Assembly (NCBI GenBank): GCA_033391075.1
Contig: JAWPMV010000001.1
Location: forward strand, 4,836,001-4,900,000
DNA from: Bacteroidia bacterium
GTDB taxonomy: Bacteria > Bacteroidota > Bacteroidia > J057
Reading direction: 5' to 3'
DNA: 64,000 nt
Part shown: positions 1 to 8,289 of the stretch, one piece after another
Layout: each line of letters begins with the position of its first letter
Numbering within the stretch: position 1 is the first letter of the stretch
Notes under the pieces: generated by a model
The model's database searches: none
What the model was told of the DNA's origin: nothing
What the model saw: only the letters and a program-made list of their open reading frames with translations
Made by a program: the position numbers and the translations under genes

Positions 1-908
1 ATGAACTCGTCTATCACGAAGCTTTTGGGGTATCTAATTCGGAGACCCGGGTTCCCCTGAATAAAGAAAGCATATTTGAGGCCGCTTCTTTATCTAAACC
101 CATCTTCGCATACTTCGCCCTGAAACTGGTGGAAACAGGAAAGCTGGATTTGGATAAACCCCTTTACGAATACTTTCCCCATCCAGCTATAGAAGAAAAA
201 GACCAGGAAAACTATAAACTCATTACGCCTCGAATGGTCCTTTCTCACAGCACAGGTTTTCCCAATCACAGCAATGGGGCCAAGATTCAACTGGCTTTTG
301 AACCGGGTAAAGGATTCTCCTATTCTGGTGAGGCCTATCAATACCTGGCAGCCATTATCGGTATGCAACATGGCGTGGGTTGGAAAGCGGGCCTCAATGA
401 TATTTTTCGCAAAAATGTAAGCCTAGCCTTGAAAATGGAGCACAGCTCTTTCCTTTGGACCGACTACCTCGCCCAACACAAAGTCTATGGCCATAATGCA
501 GAAGGTAAACCTACTCACAATGATACAGGTGGATGGAGCGGAGAGACATTCAATGCCTTTTCCAGTCTGCATAGTGAGGCCGCAGAATACGCAAAGTTTA
601 TCATCGCCATGCTCAAACAGGAAGGTCTCACTAAGAATTCCTTTAAAGAAATGCTGGCCGAACAAAACCATTTTCAGGAAAGCGAACAGCTTTATCTGGA
701 TACTGGACAAACGGGCTGGGGACTGGGATTTGCTCAAAAACCTACTCCATATGGCCTGATGCACCTACATACCGGAAACAATCACACATTTCAAGCCTAT
801 ACCATGTTCATCCCTGAGCAAAAATATGGCCTGGTTGTCTTTACAAATAGTGACAAACTTCTCGACTTTTTAGCTGAGTTGGGGTCTGTAATAGGAGAAC
901 AATTTTAA
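1..908 (+). CDS. Serine hydrolase, class C beta-lactamase-like (5' end missing)
   Basis: The gene runs in from before the window; the open frame is read from base 3 and ends at the TAA at 906-908. The ATG at base 1 is in another frame that stops at base 60. The visible part holds the family's three active-site elements: SxxK as S-L-S-K (bases 87-98), a Tyr motif in FSYSGEAYQYLA, and an HTG box in LHTGNNHTF near the C-terminus, equivalent to KTG. Proteins of this family (beta-lactamase/D-aminopeptidase/esterase fold) hydrolyse amides or esters with the SxxK serine. The substrate cannot be read from the sequence, and true beta-lactamase activity is not implied. An in-frame ATG at 129 lies after the SxxK box, so it cannot be the real start. 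The next gene begins 9 nt downstream, which suggests cotranscription with the sigma-factor genes. Confidence 0.9.
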   Translation, partial: ELVYHEAFGVSNSETRVPLNKESIFEAASLSKPIFAYFALKLVETGKLDLDKPLYEYFPHPAIEEKDQENYKLITPRMVLSHSTGFPNHSNGAKIQLAFEPGKGFSYSGEAYQYLAAIIGMQHGVGWKAGLNDIFRKNVSLALKMEHSSFLWTDYLAQHKVYGHNAEGKPTHNDTGGWSGETFNAFSSLHSEAAEYAKFIIAMLKQEGLTKNSFKEMLAEQNHFQESEQLYLDTGQTGWGLGFAQKPTPYGLMHLHTGNNHTFQAYTMFIPEQKYGLVVFTNSDKLLDFLAELGSVIGEQF

Positions 909-917
909 GAAAGAGAT

Positions 918-1247
918 ATGGAAGCATTAAATGAAACCTTAGGAGGACTCATCATCATGGCTGGAATGATAGCCATCGTGTACATCCTCGCCAAATACAA
1001 TTATCTGATCCGAAAGATGCTGATTGAAAAAGGGATTCCTGCCCCTAGCCTGTTTAGTAAAAACAGACTGATCGATTTCGCCTGCATTTTCCTCTTCCTT
1101 GGGATCGGCGTTCTCATCTCGGCTTTCTATACAAGCTTACAATTAGAAGAAGATACGATGGATCTCCTCATTTGGGGAACCATCCTGATCGTTGGAAGCT
1201 TTGGGCCGGCATTGGCATATACAATTCGAAGAAAGAGTGGGGAATAA
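918..1247 (+). CDS. Small integral membrane protein, DUF6249-like
   Basis: 109 residues with three hydrophobic segments (about 8-27, 50-71 and 81-100) and a short charged tail ending KSGE. The gene sits between the serine hydrolase and an ECF sigma factor; its stop codon overlaps the probable start of the sigma gene. Small three-helix proteins of this type (often labelled DUF6249) commonly sit next to ECF sigma genes in Bacteroidota. I infer, without direct evidence, that it belongs to the same signalling unit. No catalytic motif is visible. Confidence 0.75.
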   Translation: MEALNETLGGLIIMAGMIAIVYILAKYNYLIRKMLIEKGIPAPSLFSKNRLIDFACIFLFLGIGVLISAFYTSLQLEEDTMDLLIWGTILIVGSFGPALAYTIRRKSGE

Positions 1248-1812
1248 GCCATCAGCAAAAGAATCGGATTACCTAAAAAAAATAAAGGATGGAGATCTCC
1301 ATGCCTTCCGATTTCTGGTGGATGAAAATAAAGACATTTTATTGAGTCTGGCTCAATCCATTCTCAAAGACAAAAGTTGGGCGGAAGATGTATTGCAGGA
1401 TGCTTTGATAAAGGTATTTCACAAAATTGGGAGCTTTCGGGAGAACTCTTCTTTCAAAACCTGGCTATATCGGATCGTCATCAATACCGCCTATAACGAA
1501 TTGAAAAAGCGGAAAAGTTATCAGACACATAAATTGGCGGCCCAGGAAAATCAGCCGGAAAACATAGAGCGTAAACATCCCCTCAGAGCAGAAGAACGAA
1601 AATTATTCATTCAATCGACTCTGGATAAATTGAAAGCAGATGAGGCCCTGCTATTGCGCCTTTACTATTTATGCGAAATGAATATTGCCGAGATTTCAGC
1701 CAGTACCGGATTTAAAAAAGCCAAGATCAAAACTGCCCTTTACAGAGGGAGGATCAATTTTAAAATAGAATTAGAAAGAATATTGGGAACTGAAATAAAA
1801 GAGATTTTATGA
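1237..1812 (+). CDS. RNA polymerase sigma factor, ECF (sigma-70) family
   Basis: About 191 residues with the standard two-domain plan. Region 2 covers FRFLVDENKDIL through the DVLQDALIKVF and FKTWLYRIVINTAYNELKK segments. Region 4 has a C-terminal helix-turn-helix (EISASTGFKKAKIKTALYRGR). It should direct RNA polymerase to a small regulon. I prefer the GTG at 1237: it follows a purine-rich GAAGAAAGAG stretch and overlaps the previous stop codon (GTGGGGAATAA). A TTG at 1192 would add 15 residues inside the upstream gene and is less likely. The stop overlaps the next ATG as ATGA at 1809-1812, so the two products are probably translationally coupled. Confidence 0.88.
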   Translation: MGNKPSAKESDYLKKIKDGDLHAFRFLVDENKDILLSLAQSILKDKSWAEDVLQDALIKVFHKIGSFRENSSFKTWLYRIVINTAYNELKKRKSYQTHKLAAQENQPENIERKHPLRAEERKLFIQSTLDKLKADEALLLRLYYLCEMNIAEISASTGFKKAKIKTALYRGRINFKIELERILGTEIKEIL

Positions 1813-2117
1813 CAGAAAAAGAGATAAAACAGCTAATTCAGCATAGCGGCCTGCAGACCTCCCAGGACTTCACGGAGCGCTTGATGGAAAATATTGAAGT
1901 TGTAGACCTGGAAAAACAAAAAGATATCAAGCTACAGTTAAGTCGGCCAGTCTGGCTCATTCTAAGTTTGACTGTACTACTTAGCTTTTGCTTTGCCTTA
2001 TTCTTTCTGGAAATAATGCCCCTGTTTATATTTGCTATGGGCTTCCTGATGTTTGCCTTGAATCGGATGCTTCAGTTAAAACTGCAATATGAACAGCTAA
2101 AAAGCATGAATTATTGA
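1809..2117 (+). CDS. Small membrane protein, putative sigma-factor partner
   Basis: 102 residues: a soluble, charged N-terminal half (about 1-45), then two closely spaced hydrophobic segments (about 47-67 and 70-86), and a short C-terminal tail. The start overlaps the sigma-factor stop as ATGA. Position and topology (cytoplasmic N-terminus followed by membrane helices) suit an anti-sigma-like or membrane-sensing partner, but no known anti-sigma domain or zinc motif is visible. That role is inferred from the neighbourhood only. Confidence 0.7.
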   Translation: MTEKEIKQLIQHSGLQTSQDFTERLMENIEVVDLEKQKDIKLQLSRPVWLILSLTVLLSFCFALFFLEIMPLFIFAMGFLMFALNRMLQLKLQYEQLKSMNY

Positions 2118-2133
2118 AGGCCTTTCATCACAC

Positions 2134-2889
2134 TTATTCCCTACGCCCATACCAAAAGCTGAATAAGCTACTTTTCGCTTTAGGCCTCAGGGATCTTGGG
2201 AGAATTATGTGCAGAAGTAAAAAAATCACCGCCAGGCTATGGGAGAAGAATAGCTGCAAAATCGCCTTCAGGCTCAATTCATCTTTTCTACCTGCCGTAA
2301 AGAGTGGAGTCTTTAGCATGTAAAATTTTAATCCCTTTTTTCGAGCTGCCTTTTTCAATCTTCTCACGAATTCGATTTCTTCCAGAGCAAAAAGATCTTC
2401 GCTAAAGCCTCCTATTTCTTCGAAAATATCTCTTCGACACAAAACAAAAGCTCCCCAGGTATAAGAAAACAAACGCATGAAGGGATTCAGTCGCTCCATC
2501 TGCAATTTACTCCACAGCCTTCCTCCCTGAACATCAATTGTTGTTCCAGCTCCCACAGAATTTTTCAGTGTTATATTTTCTTTCACTTCTAAAAGAAGTT
2601 CCTTTTGAGGATAAGAATCGGCATCTACAAATAAGAAATATGTTCCCTGGGCTATGCTAGCTCCCCGATTTCTGACTCGCGAGATTTGGTGGATAGGTTC
2701 CAGGACTACTTTCGCTCCCAAAGCTTTCGCGATTTTAGCACTATCATCGGTAGAAGCATTATCTGCAAGAATCAATTCCCAGTCAAAATTCTCTTCAAAT
2801 ACTTCCTGCATTCCAGACTGAATCCGCTCGATCGTGTCAGCGATCAGTTTTTCCTCATTAAAGGCAGGTATGATGATGGATAGGTCCAT
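2134..2889 (-). CDS. Glycosyltransferase family 2
   Basis: 251 residues with a GT-A fold signature. It opens MDLSIIIPAFNEE, has a nucleotide-binding DNASTDD segment at 43-49, a metal-binding DxD (D89-A-D91) in LFVDADSYP, and an acceptor-side GGFSEDLFALEEIEF segment. The C-terminus is hydrophobic (about 215-235), suggesting membrane attachment. GT2 enzymes transfer a sugar from a nucleotide donor to lipid, polysaccharide or protein acceptors; the acceptor here is unknown. The gene converges on the upstream operon with only 16 nt between the ends and is divergent from the Nif3-like gene. The ATG at 2889 is the first good start. Confidence 0.88.
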   Translation of the reverse strand: MDLSIIIPAFNEEKLIADTIERIQSGMQEVFEENFDWELILADNASTDDSAKIAKALGAKVVLEPIHQISRVRNRGASIAQGTYFLFVDADSYPQKELLLEVKENITLKNSVGAGTTIDVQGGRLWSKLQMERLNPFMRLFSYTWGAFVLCRRDIFEEIGGFSEDLFALEEIEFVRRLKKAARKKGLKFYMLKTPLFTAGRKDELSLKAILQLFFSHSLAVIFLLLHIILPRSLRPKAKSSLFSFWYGRRE

Positions 2890-2963
2890 CCTTGAATTTA
2901 CAGAAAGTCTATTTCTTTCAGGCTTTTTCCGTAGCTTTTATCTCTAAAGCATTAAACCCCTTT

Positions 2964-3857
2964 ATGGAACCTACTACACCCAACCGCCGCGCCTTTATCA
3001 AACAAACAGGCATCACCCTTTCAGCAACTGCTTTCCTGGGGCTTTCCCCCTTAGCTTGCCAATCTCAGGAAGAACTCAGCGTGCAGGGAGCCATCGACCT
3101 TATCATGGCCCAGGTACCCGGAGAACGTAACCCTGATACTGTTGATACAATCAAATCCAGTTCGGGCGATCAGAAACTGACGGGCATTGTTAGCACCTTT
3201 CTGGCAACTGTTGAAGTTATCCGTGAAGCCATCGATAAAAATGCCAACCTTATCATCACCCATGAACCTACTTATTACAATCACAGAGATGAAGTAGACT
3301 GGTTGAAAGAGGATGCGGTTTACGAATACAAGCGGAAGCTGCTGGAGGAACATAATATCGTTGTCTGGCGTTTTCATGATTATTGGCATCAAGTTGAGCC
3401 GGATGGAATTTTGCAAGGCTTCATCAATGCGCTCGGATGGCAGGGTTTTCTCAATACCAAAATTGAAAATGCCTGCTTTATCCCCAAAACAACTATGAAG
3501 GAATTGGCCGCCTTCCTGAAAAGACAATTGAAACTGGACCGCTGTTTCTTTGTGGGCGATGGAGATTTGGAATGCTCCAGTGTAGGCTTGCTGCCCGGAG
3601 CCTGGGGCAAAGACAAACACATAGATTTACTCCGAGAGGATATCGAAGTACTGATTATCGGCGAAGCAGCCGAATGGGAAACGGTAGAATATGTTCGGGA
3701 TGCCTCTCTGGCCGGCATGAAAAAGGGCCTGATCATCCTCGGCCATGCCATGAGTGAAGAACCGGGCATGCTCTATCTGGTCGAATGGCTGGGTCGCTTT
3801 TTGCCTCAGGTTCCGACTTTTCATGTGCCTGCGAAAGATCCTTTTACTCCGGTATAG
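2964..3857 (+). CDS. Nif3-like dinuclear metal-centre protein, exported
   Basis: 297 residues from the ATG at 2964. A TTG 72 nt upstream is open but would push the export signal inward. The N-terminus has a twin-arginine motif (RRAFIKQTG, residues 8-16) followed by a hydrophobic stretch ending SPLAC, so it is probably Tat-exported and possibly lipid-anchored at Cys32. The body matches the Nif3/YbgI family: IITHEPTYYNH at 97-107 supplies metal-ligand histidines, and HAMSEEPGM near the C-terminus supplies the second His/Glu cluster. Family members bind two metals as hexamers, and their reaction is poorly defined. Export of a Nif3-like protein is less usual than the cytoplasmic form. Confidence 0.82.
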   Translation: MEPTTPNRRAFIKQTGITLSATAFLGLSPLACQSQEELSVQGAIDLIMAQVPGERNPDTVDTIKSSSGDQKLTGIVSTFLATVEVIREAIDKNANLIITHEPTYYNHRDEVDWLKEDAVYEYKRKLLEEHNIVVWRFHDYWHQVEPDGILQGFINALGWQGFLNTKIENACFIPKTTMKELAAFLKRQLKLDRCFFVGDGDLECSSVGLLPGAWGKDKHIDLLREDIEVLIIGEAAEWETVEYVRDASLAGMKKGLIILGHAMSEEPGMLYLVEWLGRFLPQVPTFHVPAKDPFTPV

Positions 3858-3865
3858 GGAGAGGG

Positions 3866-3922
3866 AGTGTTCTGGTGTTCATGTGTTCTGGTTTTTGAAA
3901 TCTACAAGAACACAAGAACACT
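3866..3922. terminator. Long hairpin between convergent genes
   Basis: AGTGTTCTGGTGTTC at 3866-3880 pairs with GAACACAAGAACACT at 3908-3922 with one mismatch, leaving a 27-nt loop. It lies between the ends of two convergent genes (3857 and 3932), so it could stop transcription from both sides. There is no strong T-run, so the terminator role is inferred from position. Confidence 0.5.
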
Positions 3923-3931
3923 TGAGCACGT

Positions 3932-4507
3932 CTACTTTTCTTCCCCCGTCTCGAATCCAACGATCAATTTTTGGATGGCCATTTCGAGACGCTCTATTCG
4001 CTTGTCGATTTTTCCTATAAGTCGGGTTTCTGCAACACCCTTCCAGAGTTTGCGTTCCTGAATGCTGGAGGCAAATAACAGGTCAATGCTGGCAATGATG
4101 TTGCTTTCGGTTACAAAGCGTTCCTGACGCAGGTCATAATAATTGTATCGCCCATAGAAGGTCCGGGAATAAGGCCCATTGTTATACGGACCATTATTGT
4201 AGCGGGAACGATTGCGATCGGTACGTATGTAATTGATGCGTAGGTCCAGCAAAAGATCCGGATCTTCTGCAGAATATACGTATCCCGCATCTTCCATTTC
4301 CTTTACTACGGCCTGTTCCAGTACTGCTCGGGTCTTTTCGGTATCCACCCGATTTACTTTTACCTTTTTCTCAATCTCTGCAAAAGCAAAGGTTTCAAAG
4401 TCATTTTTGTTGCTTCTATTTATCTGATCTGCGGAAACCAATACAACACTTTTACAAGCACCCAATAAGAGGGCCATTCCACATACCATCCAGAGTATAT
4501 TCCTCAT
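3932..4507 (-). CDS. DUF4136-family lipoprotein
   Basis: 191 residues from the ATG at 4507; a TTG six bases upstream is the only extension. A signal peptide ends in a lipobox, LLGAC, so the mature protein should be lipid-anchored in the envelope. The rest fits DUF4136: a FETFAF strand near the start, a conserved DPDLLLDLRINYI segment, a Tyr/Asn/Gly-rich middle (YNNGPYNNGPY) and a C-terminal IDLLFASSIQERKLWKGVAE segment. Family function is unknown. It stands alone on the minus strand. Confidence 0.82.
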   Translation of the reverse strand: MRNILWMVCGMALLLGACKSVVLVSADQINRSNKNDFETFAFAEIEKKVKVNRVDTEKTRAVLEQAVVKEMEDAGYVYSAEDPDLLLDLRINYIRTDRNRSRYNNGPYNNGPYSRTFYGRYNYYDLRQERFVTESNIIASIDLLFASSIQERKLWKGVAETRLIGKIDKRIERLEMAIQKLIVGFETGEEK

Positions 4508-4646
4508 ATTCAATTTGTTATTTTCTACTTAGAGGAGGAACTTATAGTCCTTCTCCCTAATCAAGTATAAAAATTTTTTGGCATCCATTCCATGAGAAAG
4601 GGAAATTTTGCATATTCATTTATAATCCCTTCCAACTTTAAGCTAT

Positions 4647-5600
4647 ATGAACTACTACAAAAAAGCCTCTCAATTAAACAGACGTAAATTTTTACAAAAA
4701 GCCTCTGCCCTGGGCATAATTTCTATGTTGCCCGGCAGTATGTATAGCAGCAATACGACACTTAGCAAAAAACTGGGTGTCAATCTTGGCGTGATCACCT
4801 ACAGTTTCAGGAGCATGCCGGGAAGTGCTGAAGAACTCCTTGCGTATATGGCTGAATTAGGCTTGAATAGTACGGAATTGATGGGAGATCCTGCAGAAGC
4901 TTTTGCCGGTGCTCCTATTCGCCCCAAAGTCAAAAACTGGCGTAAGCAGACTGATAAAGAGAAGGAGTCCATGCAAGCCTGGCAGAAAGCCCTCCACAAC
5001 TGGCGCATGAACGCTCCTATGGAAAAATTCAAGGACTTAAGAAAGATGTATACGAAAGAAGGGGTTGCCATAGACATCGTTAAGTTCAATTTGGCGCGTA
5101 TGGATGATGATGAGGTAAATTACGCTTTCAAAGCCGCGAAGGCCCTGGGAGCAAAAGGAATCACCCTGGAAAGAAGTGATGCTGCTATGCAAAGACTCGC
5201 TCCTTTCGCCAGTGAACACAAACTCAATATTGGCTACCACAATCATGCGAAAGTCGATTTTGAAAGCTGGGACAAAGGCCTGGAGTTATCTGACTTCAAT
5301 GCAGTCAATCTGGACATTGGCCATTATGTAGCTGGAACCAATGAATCTCCCATTCCTTTAATCAAAAAATATCATAATCGAATTACCAATCTTCACCTCA
5401 AGGATCGCAAAAAAGATAATGGGCCCAATATGCCCTGGGGAGAAGGAGATACGCCGATTGGAGAGGTGATGAGGCTACTACGAGATGAAAAGTATGATTT
5501 TCTCGCTGCCATTGAACTCGAATACAAAATTCCCAAAGGTTCGGATGCGGTGAAAGAAGTCAAAAATTGCATCGACTTTGTCAAGGATGCTTTGGCTTAA
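4647..5600 (+). CDS. Sugar phosphate isomerase/epimerase-like TIM-barrel protein, Tat-exported
   Basis: 317 residues with a twin-arginine signal (NRRKFLQKAS, residues 11-20). The body is an AP-endonuclease-2/xylose-isomerase-like TIM barrel. Metal-binding candidates are YHNHAKVDFE, VNLDIGHYV, NLHLKDRKKD and the late IELEY segment. Enzymes of this superfamily isomerise or epimerise sugars or their derivatives. The downstream DUF1080 lipoprotein is on the same strand, but a probable hairpin lies between them. The pairing resembles Bacteroidota loci that handle 3-keto sugars (inference). Residues about 95-130 form a Lys/Met/Trp-rich insertion (KNWRKQTDKEKESMQ onward). Confidence 0.85.
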   Translation: MNYYKKASQLNRRKFLQKASALGIISMLPGSMYSSNTTLSKKLGVNLGVITYSFRSMPGSAEELLAYMAELGLNSTELMGDPAEAFAGAPIRPKVKNWRKQTDKEKESMQAWQKALHNWRMNAPMEKFKDLRKMYTKEGVAIDIVKFNLARMDDDEVNYAFKAAKALGAKGITLERSDAAMQRLAPFASEHKLNIGYHNHAKVDFESWDKGLELSDFNAVNLDIGHYVAGTNESPIPLIKKYHNRITNLHLKDRKKDNGPNMPWGEGDTPIGEVMRLLRDEKYDFLAAIELEYKIPKGSDAVKEVKNCIDFVKDALA

Positions 5601-5663
5601 ATGAGTAATCAAGCATTCGTTTAATTCTCAGTCTTACTCTCATTGGGAGCCGGAAGTTCCGGC

Positions 5664-5701
5664 AAAGCAATCTCCTTGACTAAGAATTAGGGGATTGCTT
5701 T
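5664..5701 (+). terminator. Candidate hairpin terminator
   Basis: AAAGCAATC at 5664-5672 pairs with GATTGCTTT at 5693-5701, just after a smaller GCCGGAAGTTCCGGC hairpin (about 5649-5663). It lies downstream of the TIM-barrel gene. The following sequence is not T-rich, so this could be an attenuator or only a structured spacer. Confidence 0.4.
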
Positions 5702-5744
5702 CAGCATTAGTAAACAGCATGACAAACTCTATAATACCTAAGCA

Positions 5745-6644
5745 ATGATTCGCACTTTACTCCTACTTCCTCTCAGCCTCTTCCTTTGGAGCTGCAATCC
5801 TACATCTCAAACAACTACTCAAGTAGAAAAAGAGGAGTGGATATCCCTTTTCAATGGCAAGGACCTAAGCGGTTGGGACATAAAGATCGCCGGAAAGGAA
5901 TTGAATGATAATTACCTCAATACCTTTGTGGTTGAAGAGGATATGCTTCGAATCAAGTATGATGAATACGATGAGTTCGGAACTTTTTTTGGCCATTTGT
6001 ATTATGAGAAGCCTTATTCTTATTATAAGTTTCGTTTTGAATACCGCTTTCTGGGGGAGCAAACCAAAGGCGGCGCTTCCTGGAATGTTCGCAATAGTGG
6101 GGTGATGTTTCATTCCCAATCCGCACAAAGCCTCAGTTTCAACCAGCATTTTCCGGTTTCCATCGAATTACAGACCCTGGGAGGCCTAAACAAAGGAGAT
6201 CGAACTACGGCCAATCTGTGTACGCCCGGAACTATGGTCGAGTATAAAGGAAAATTGGATCAAACGCATTGTATCAGTTCTTCCTCACAGACTTATCACG
6301 GAGATCAATGGGTGGCTGTTGAAGCAGTGGTATTGGGGGATTCTGTCGTTCACCATATCATAGAGACCGACACGGTTTTGACCTTTATGAAACCCATGAT
6401 AGATAGCAGTTTTATCGCGCCGGGAAATGGGAGTTGGGAATCTTTCGGAATAGATAATGGAGATTACTGGCGAAAAAAGCATGGAGAGCTATTGGCTTCT
6501 GGTCATATCGCTTTGCAGGCAGAAAGTCATCCTATTGATTTTCGCAATATTGAATTATTGGATTTGGAAGGCTGCATGGATAAAAAGGCGAAGAATTATC
6601 GCAGCTATTATGTGAAGCATAAGGAGGAGGATTGTAAATATTAA
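5745..6644 (+). CDS. DUF1080 (3-keto-disaccharide hydrolase-like) lipoprotein
   Basis: 299 residues. The signal peptide ends in a lipobox at Cys17 (FLWSC). The body has the concanavalin-like DUF1080 hallmarks: WISLFNGKDLSGWDIK at the start, then FGHLYYEKPYSYYKFRFEYRF, RNSGVMFHSQ, FPVSIELQTLGG and GHIALQAESHPIDFRNIELLDL. The family binds or cleaves modified glycans; characterised Bacteroides members act on 3-keto-glucosides. The C-terminal 25 residues carry an extra cysteine module, GCMDKKAKNY with a second Cys at 297, resembling the short GC-D-x-A-x-NY motif often found at the ends of Bacteroidota secreted proteins. The preceding TIM-barrel gene may act on the same substrate. Confidence 0.88.
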   Translation: MIRTLLLLPLSLFLWSCNPTSQTTTQVEKEEWISLFNGKDLSGWDIKIAGKELNDNYLNTFVVEEDMLRIKYDEYDEFGTFFGHLYYEKPYSYYKFRFEYRFLGEQTKGGASWNVRNSGVMFHSQSAQSLSFNQHFPVSIELQTLGGLNKGDRTTANLCTPGTMVEYKGKLDQTHCISSSSQTYHGDQWVAVEAVVLGDSVVHHIIETDTVLTFMKPMIDSSFIAPGNGSWESFGIDNGDYWRKKHGELLASGHIALQAESHPIDFRNIELLDLEGCMDKKAKNYRSYYVKHKEEDCKY

Positions 6645-6678
6645 GGATTAAACCTCTTTCATCAGAATAAAAACAGTC

Positions 6679-6771
6679 TGTCATCCCGGAATCCATAAGA
6701 TATCCGGGATCTCTAGCTACTTAATTGAGCTTGCAAGAGATCCCGGCTCTTGGGATTAGGCCGGGATGACA
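6679..6771. repeat. Nested palindrome, GTCATCCCGG type
   Basis: Two perfect 11-bp stems lie one inside the other. TGTCATCCCGG (6679-6689) pairs with CCGGGATGACA (6761-6771), and CCGGGATCTCT (6704-6714) pairs with AGAGATCCCGG (6736-6746). The structure sits between convergent genes and may act as a bidirectional terminator. It resembles REP-like elements; a related one is at 8161-8273. Confidence 0.75.
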
Positions 6772-6792
6772 ATTTTAGTAATGGTAAAATCC

Positions 6793-8121
6793 TCACTTCT
6801 CCATCCGCTCCACCACATTCAAGAGCGAACGAGCCGTATGATAGGCCCCTTTCCAAATCCCACTTTTATTCCCTTCCTTCCGTTCAGGCTCCTTATCCAA
6901 TCCACCCGCATAAAAGCCTCCCTGTTCATGGTCAATGAGATAGGTATCGATGTAGTCCCATTGTTTCAGGAACTTATCTCCATATTTCATGGAATCATTC
7001 GGATAAAGACCCTCCATAAGTTGCAAAGTATTCAAGGTCTCCACCTGCGCCCACCAATTTTTAGAATCACGAACAATTTCAAGTGGGGCATCCTCTTCCA
7101 AATAATAGCCTCCATCATAGAGTCCTCCCAAAGAATCATCAAAGCCAAACCTTAAAGCATGATCCACCATTTTTTTTGCGACCTCATGGGTGCGCTCACT
7201 TTCTTCCCCTATCACCTCCTCAGCTTCTAATAATAAATAAGCCGTTTCGATATCATGCCCAAAGGAAACATGATCCAGGTAGTGATTATTTTCACGGCTC
7301 TCTTGCGTTGAATCGCGATAAGAAAGCGGTGTCCAATCTTCCCAAAAATGCAGGCGCATATATCCTTTCTCATGGGTGATGGTATCTCTAATGATGCTAA
7401 TGAGTTCTTCAATACGACTTTTCAACAAATCATCCCGCCAGACACCATACAACTCACTGAAAGCCTCCAATAAATGAATGCTGCTATTTTGATCTTTGGG
7501 AGGAGTCCGACCTGATCCTTGCCTAAGCAGCCTGCCGTCCCTTTCCATAAACTGAAAATATCCTCCCAAGTCAGAATCATGGCTATACTCTTCCAACCAA
7601 TAGAATCCGGACTTGGCATAGTCCAGGGCTTTTTCCTCATCAGAAATCTTTGAAAAGGCTGCTAAGGCATAAATCGCAAAGGCATTTCCATAGGCTTCTT
7701 TGATGATTCGTTTTTCCTGGCTGTTGTCCAGAACTTCCCCCTCTTGATTCACCAAATTGAGAAAACCCCCATATTCCGCATCCCACATGACATCCTTGAG
7801 AAATTTCACGCCATGCCTGGCCATTGCTTTGTATCCCTCATCCCCGCTTCGATTGTAAGCTTTTGAAGTGGTCCAAACATGTCGTGCCTGGGTAACGATC
7901 ATCTTGTTTTGCTTGCCCGTCCTTTCCCATGCATAATCAAAGTCACTTAGATAACCTCCATGCAGACTATCAATCACCCGAGGATACCAGGGTTCCAGCA
8001 CCTTTTTCATCAGGACTTGCTCTACAGTTGAACTAAGGAGCATTTCCTCGGGTGGCTCTTCTTTGCAGCCAAAAAGGAGGGCGATGAGGAGAAATGGGAA
8101 AAGAATGCTAAGATTTTTCAT
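6793..8121 (-). CDS. AGE-family epimerase/isomerase, lipoprotein
   Basis: 442 residues. An N-terminal signal with lipobox (LLFGC, Cys19) predicts a lipid-anchored envelope protein. The body is the alpha/alpha barrel of N-acylglucosamine 2-epimerase/cellobiose 2-epimerase-like enzymes. Typical landmarks are QARHVWTTSKAYNRSG, GGFLNLVNQEG, NSSIHLLEAFSELY, VSFGHDIETAYLLLEA, WWAQVETLNTLQLM and GIWKGAYHTARSL. The conserved histidines in VSFGHD and GAYHTAR are expected to catalyse epimerisation or isomerisation of a sugar. The substrate is unknown. Family members are often cytoplasmic, so the lipobox is notable. Confidence 0.87.
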   Translation of the reverse strand: MKNLSILFPFLLIALLFGCKEEPPEEMLLSSTVEQVLMKKVLEPWYPRVIDSLHGGYLSDFDYAWERTGKQNKMIVTQARHVWTTSKAYNRSGDEGYKAMARHGVKFLKDVMWDAEYGGFLNLVNQEGEVLDNSQEKRIIKEAYGNAFAIYALAAFSKISDEEKALDYAKSGFYWLEEYSHDSDLGGYFQFMERDGRLLRQGSGRTPPKDQNSSIHLLEAFSELYGVWRDDLLKSRIEELISIIRDTITHEKGYMRLHFWEDWTPLSYRDSTQESRENNHYLDHVSFGHDIETAYLLLEAEEVIGEESERTHEVAKKMVDHALRFGFDDSLGGLYDGGYYLEEDAPLEIVRDSKNWWAQVETLNTLQLMEGLYPNDSMKYGDKFLKQWDYIDTYLIDHEQGGFYAGGLDKEPERKEGNKSGIWKGAYHTARSLLNVVERMEK

Positions 8122-8160
8122 AGCGGAATACCTTGTTTCAGATAAAAGAGAAATACAAAA

Positions 8161-8273
8161 AAATTGTCATCCCGACCCAAGCGAAGGGACCTAAATCTGG
8201 CCCCTTAATCTCTAATGAATTAAGTAAATTCAATTCATATGAGATGCTTCGACTCCGCTCAGCATGACAATTT
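8161..8273. repeat. GTCATCCCGA-type intergenic palindrome
   Basis: AAATTGTCAT (8161-8170) pairs exactly with ATGACAATTT (8264-8273). The arms continue with CCCGACCCAAGCGAAGG on one side and CTTCGACTCCGCTCAGC on the other. It occupies most of the spacer between two minus-strand genes. This is the same class of element as 6679-6771. Confidence 0.65.
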
Positions 8274-8289
8274 CTGTAAAGCTGTGTTT

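Noticed and set aside
2114-2323. 69-codon plus-strand frame after the sigma partner gene
   Set aside because: It is antisense to the glycosyltransferase coding region and has no family or ribosome binding site.
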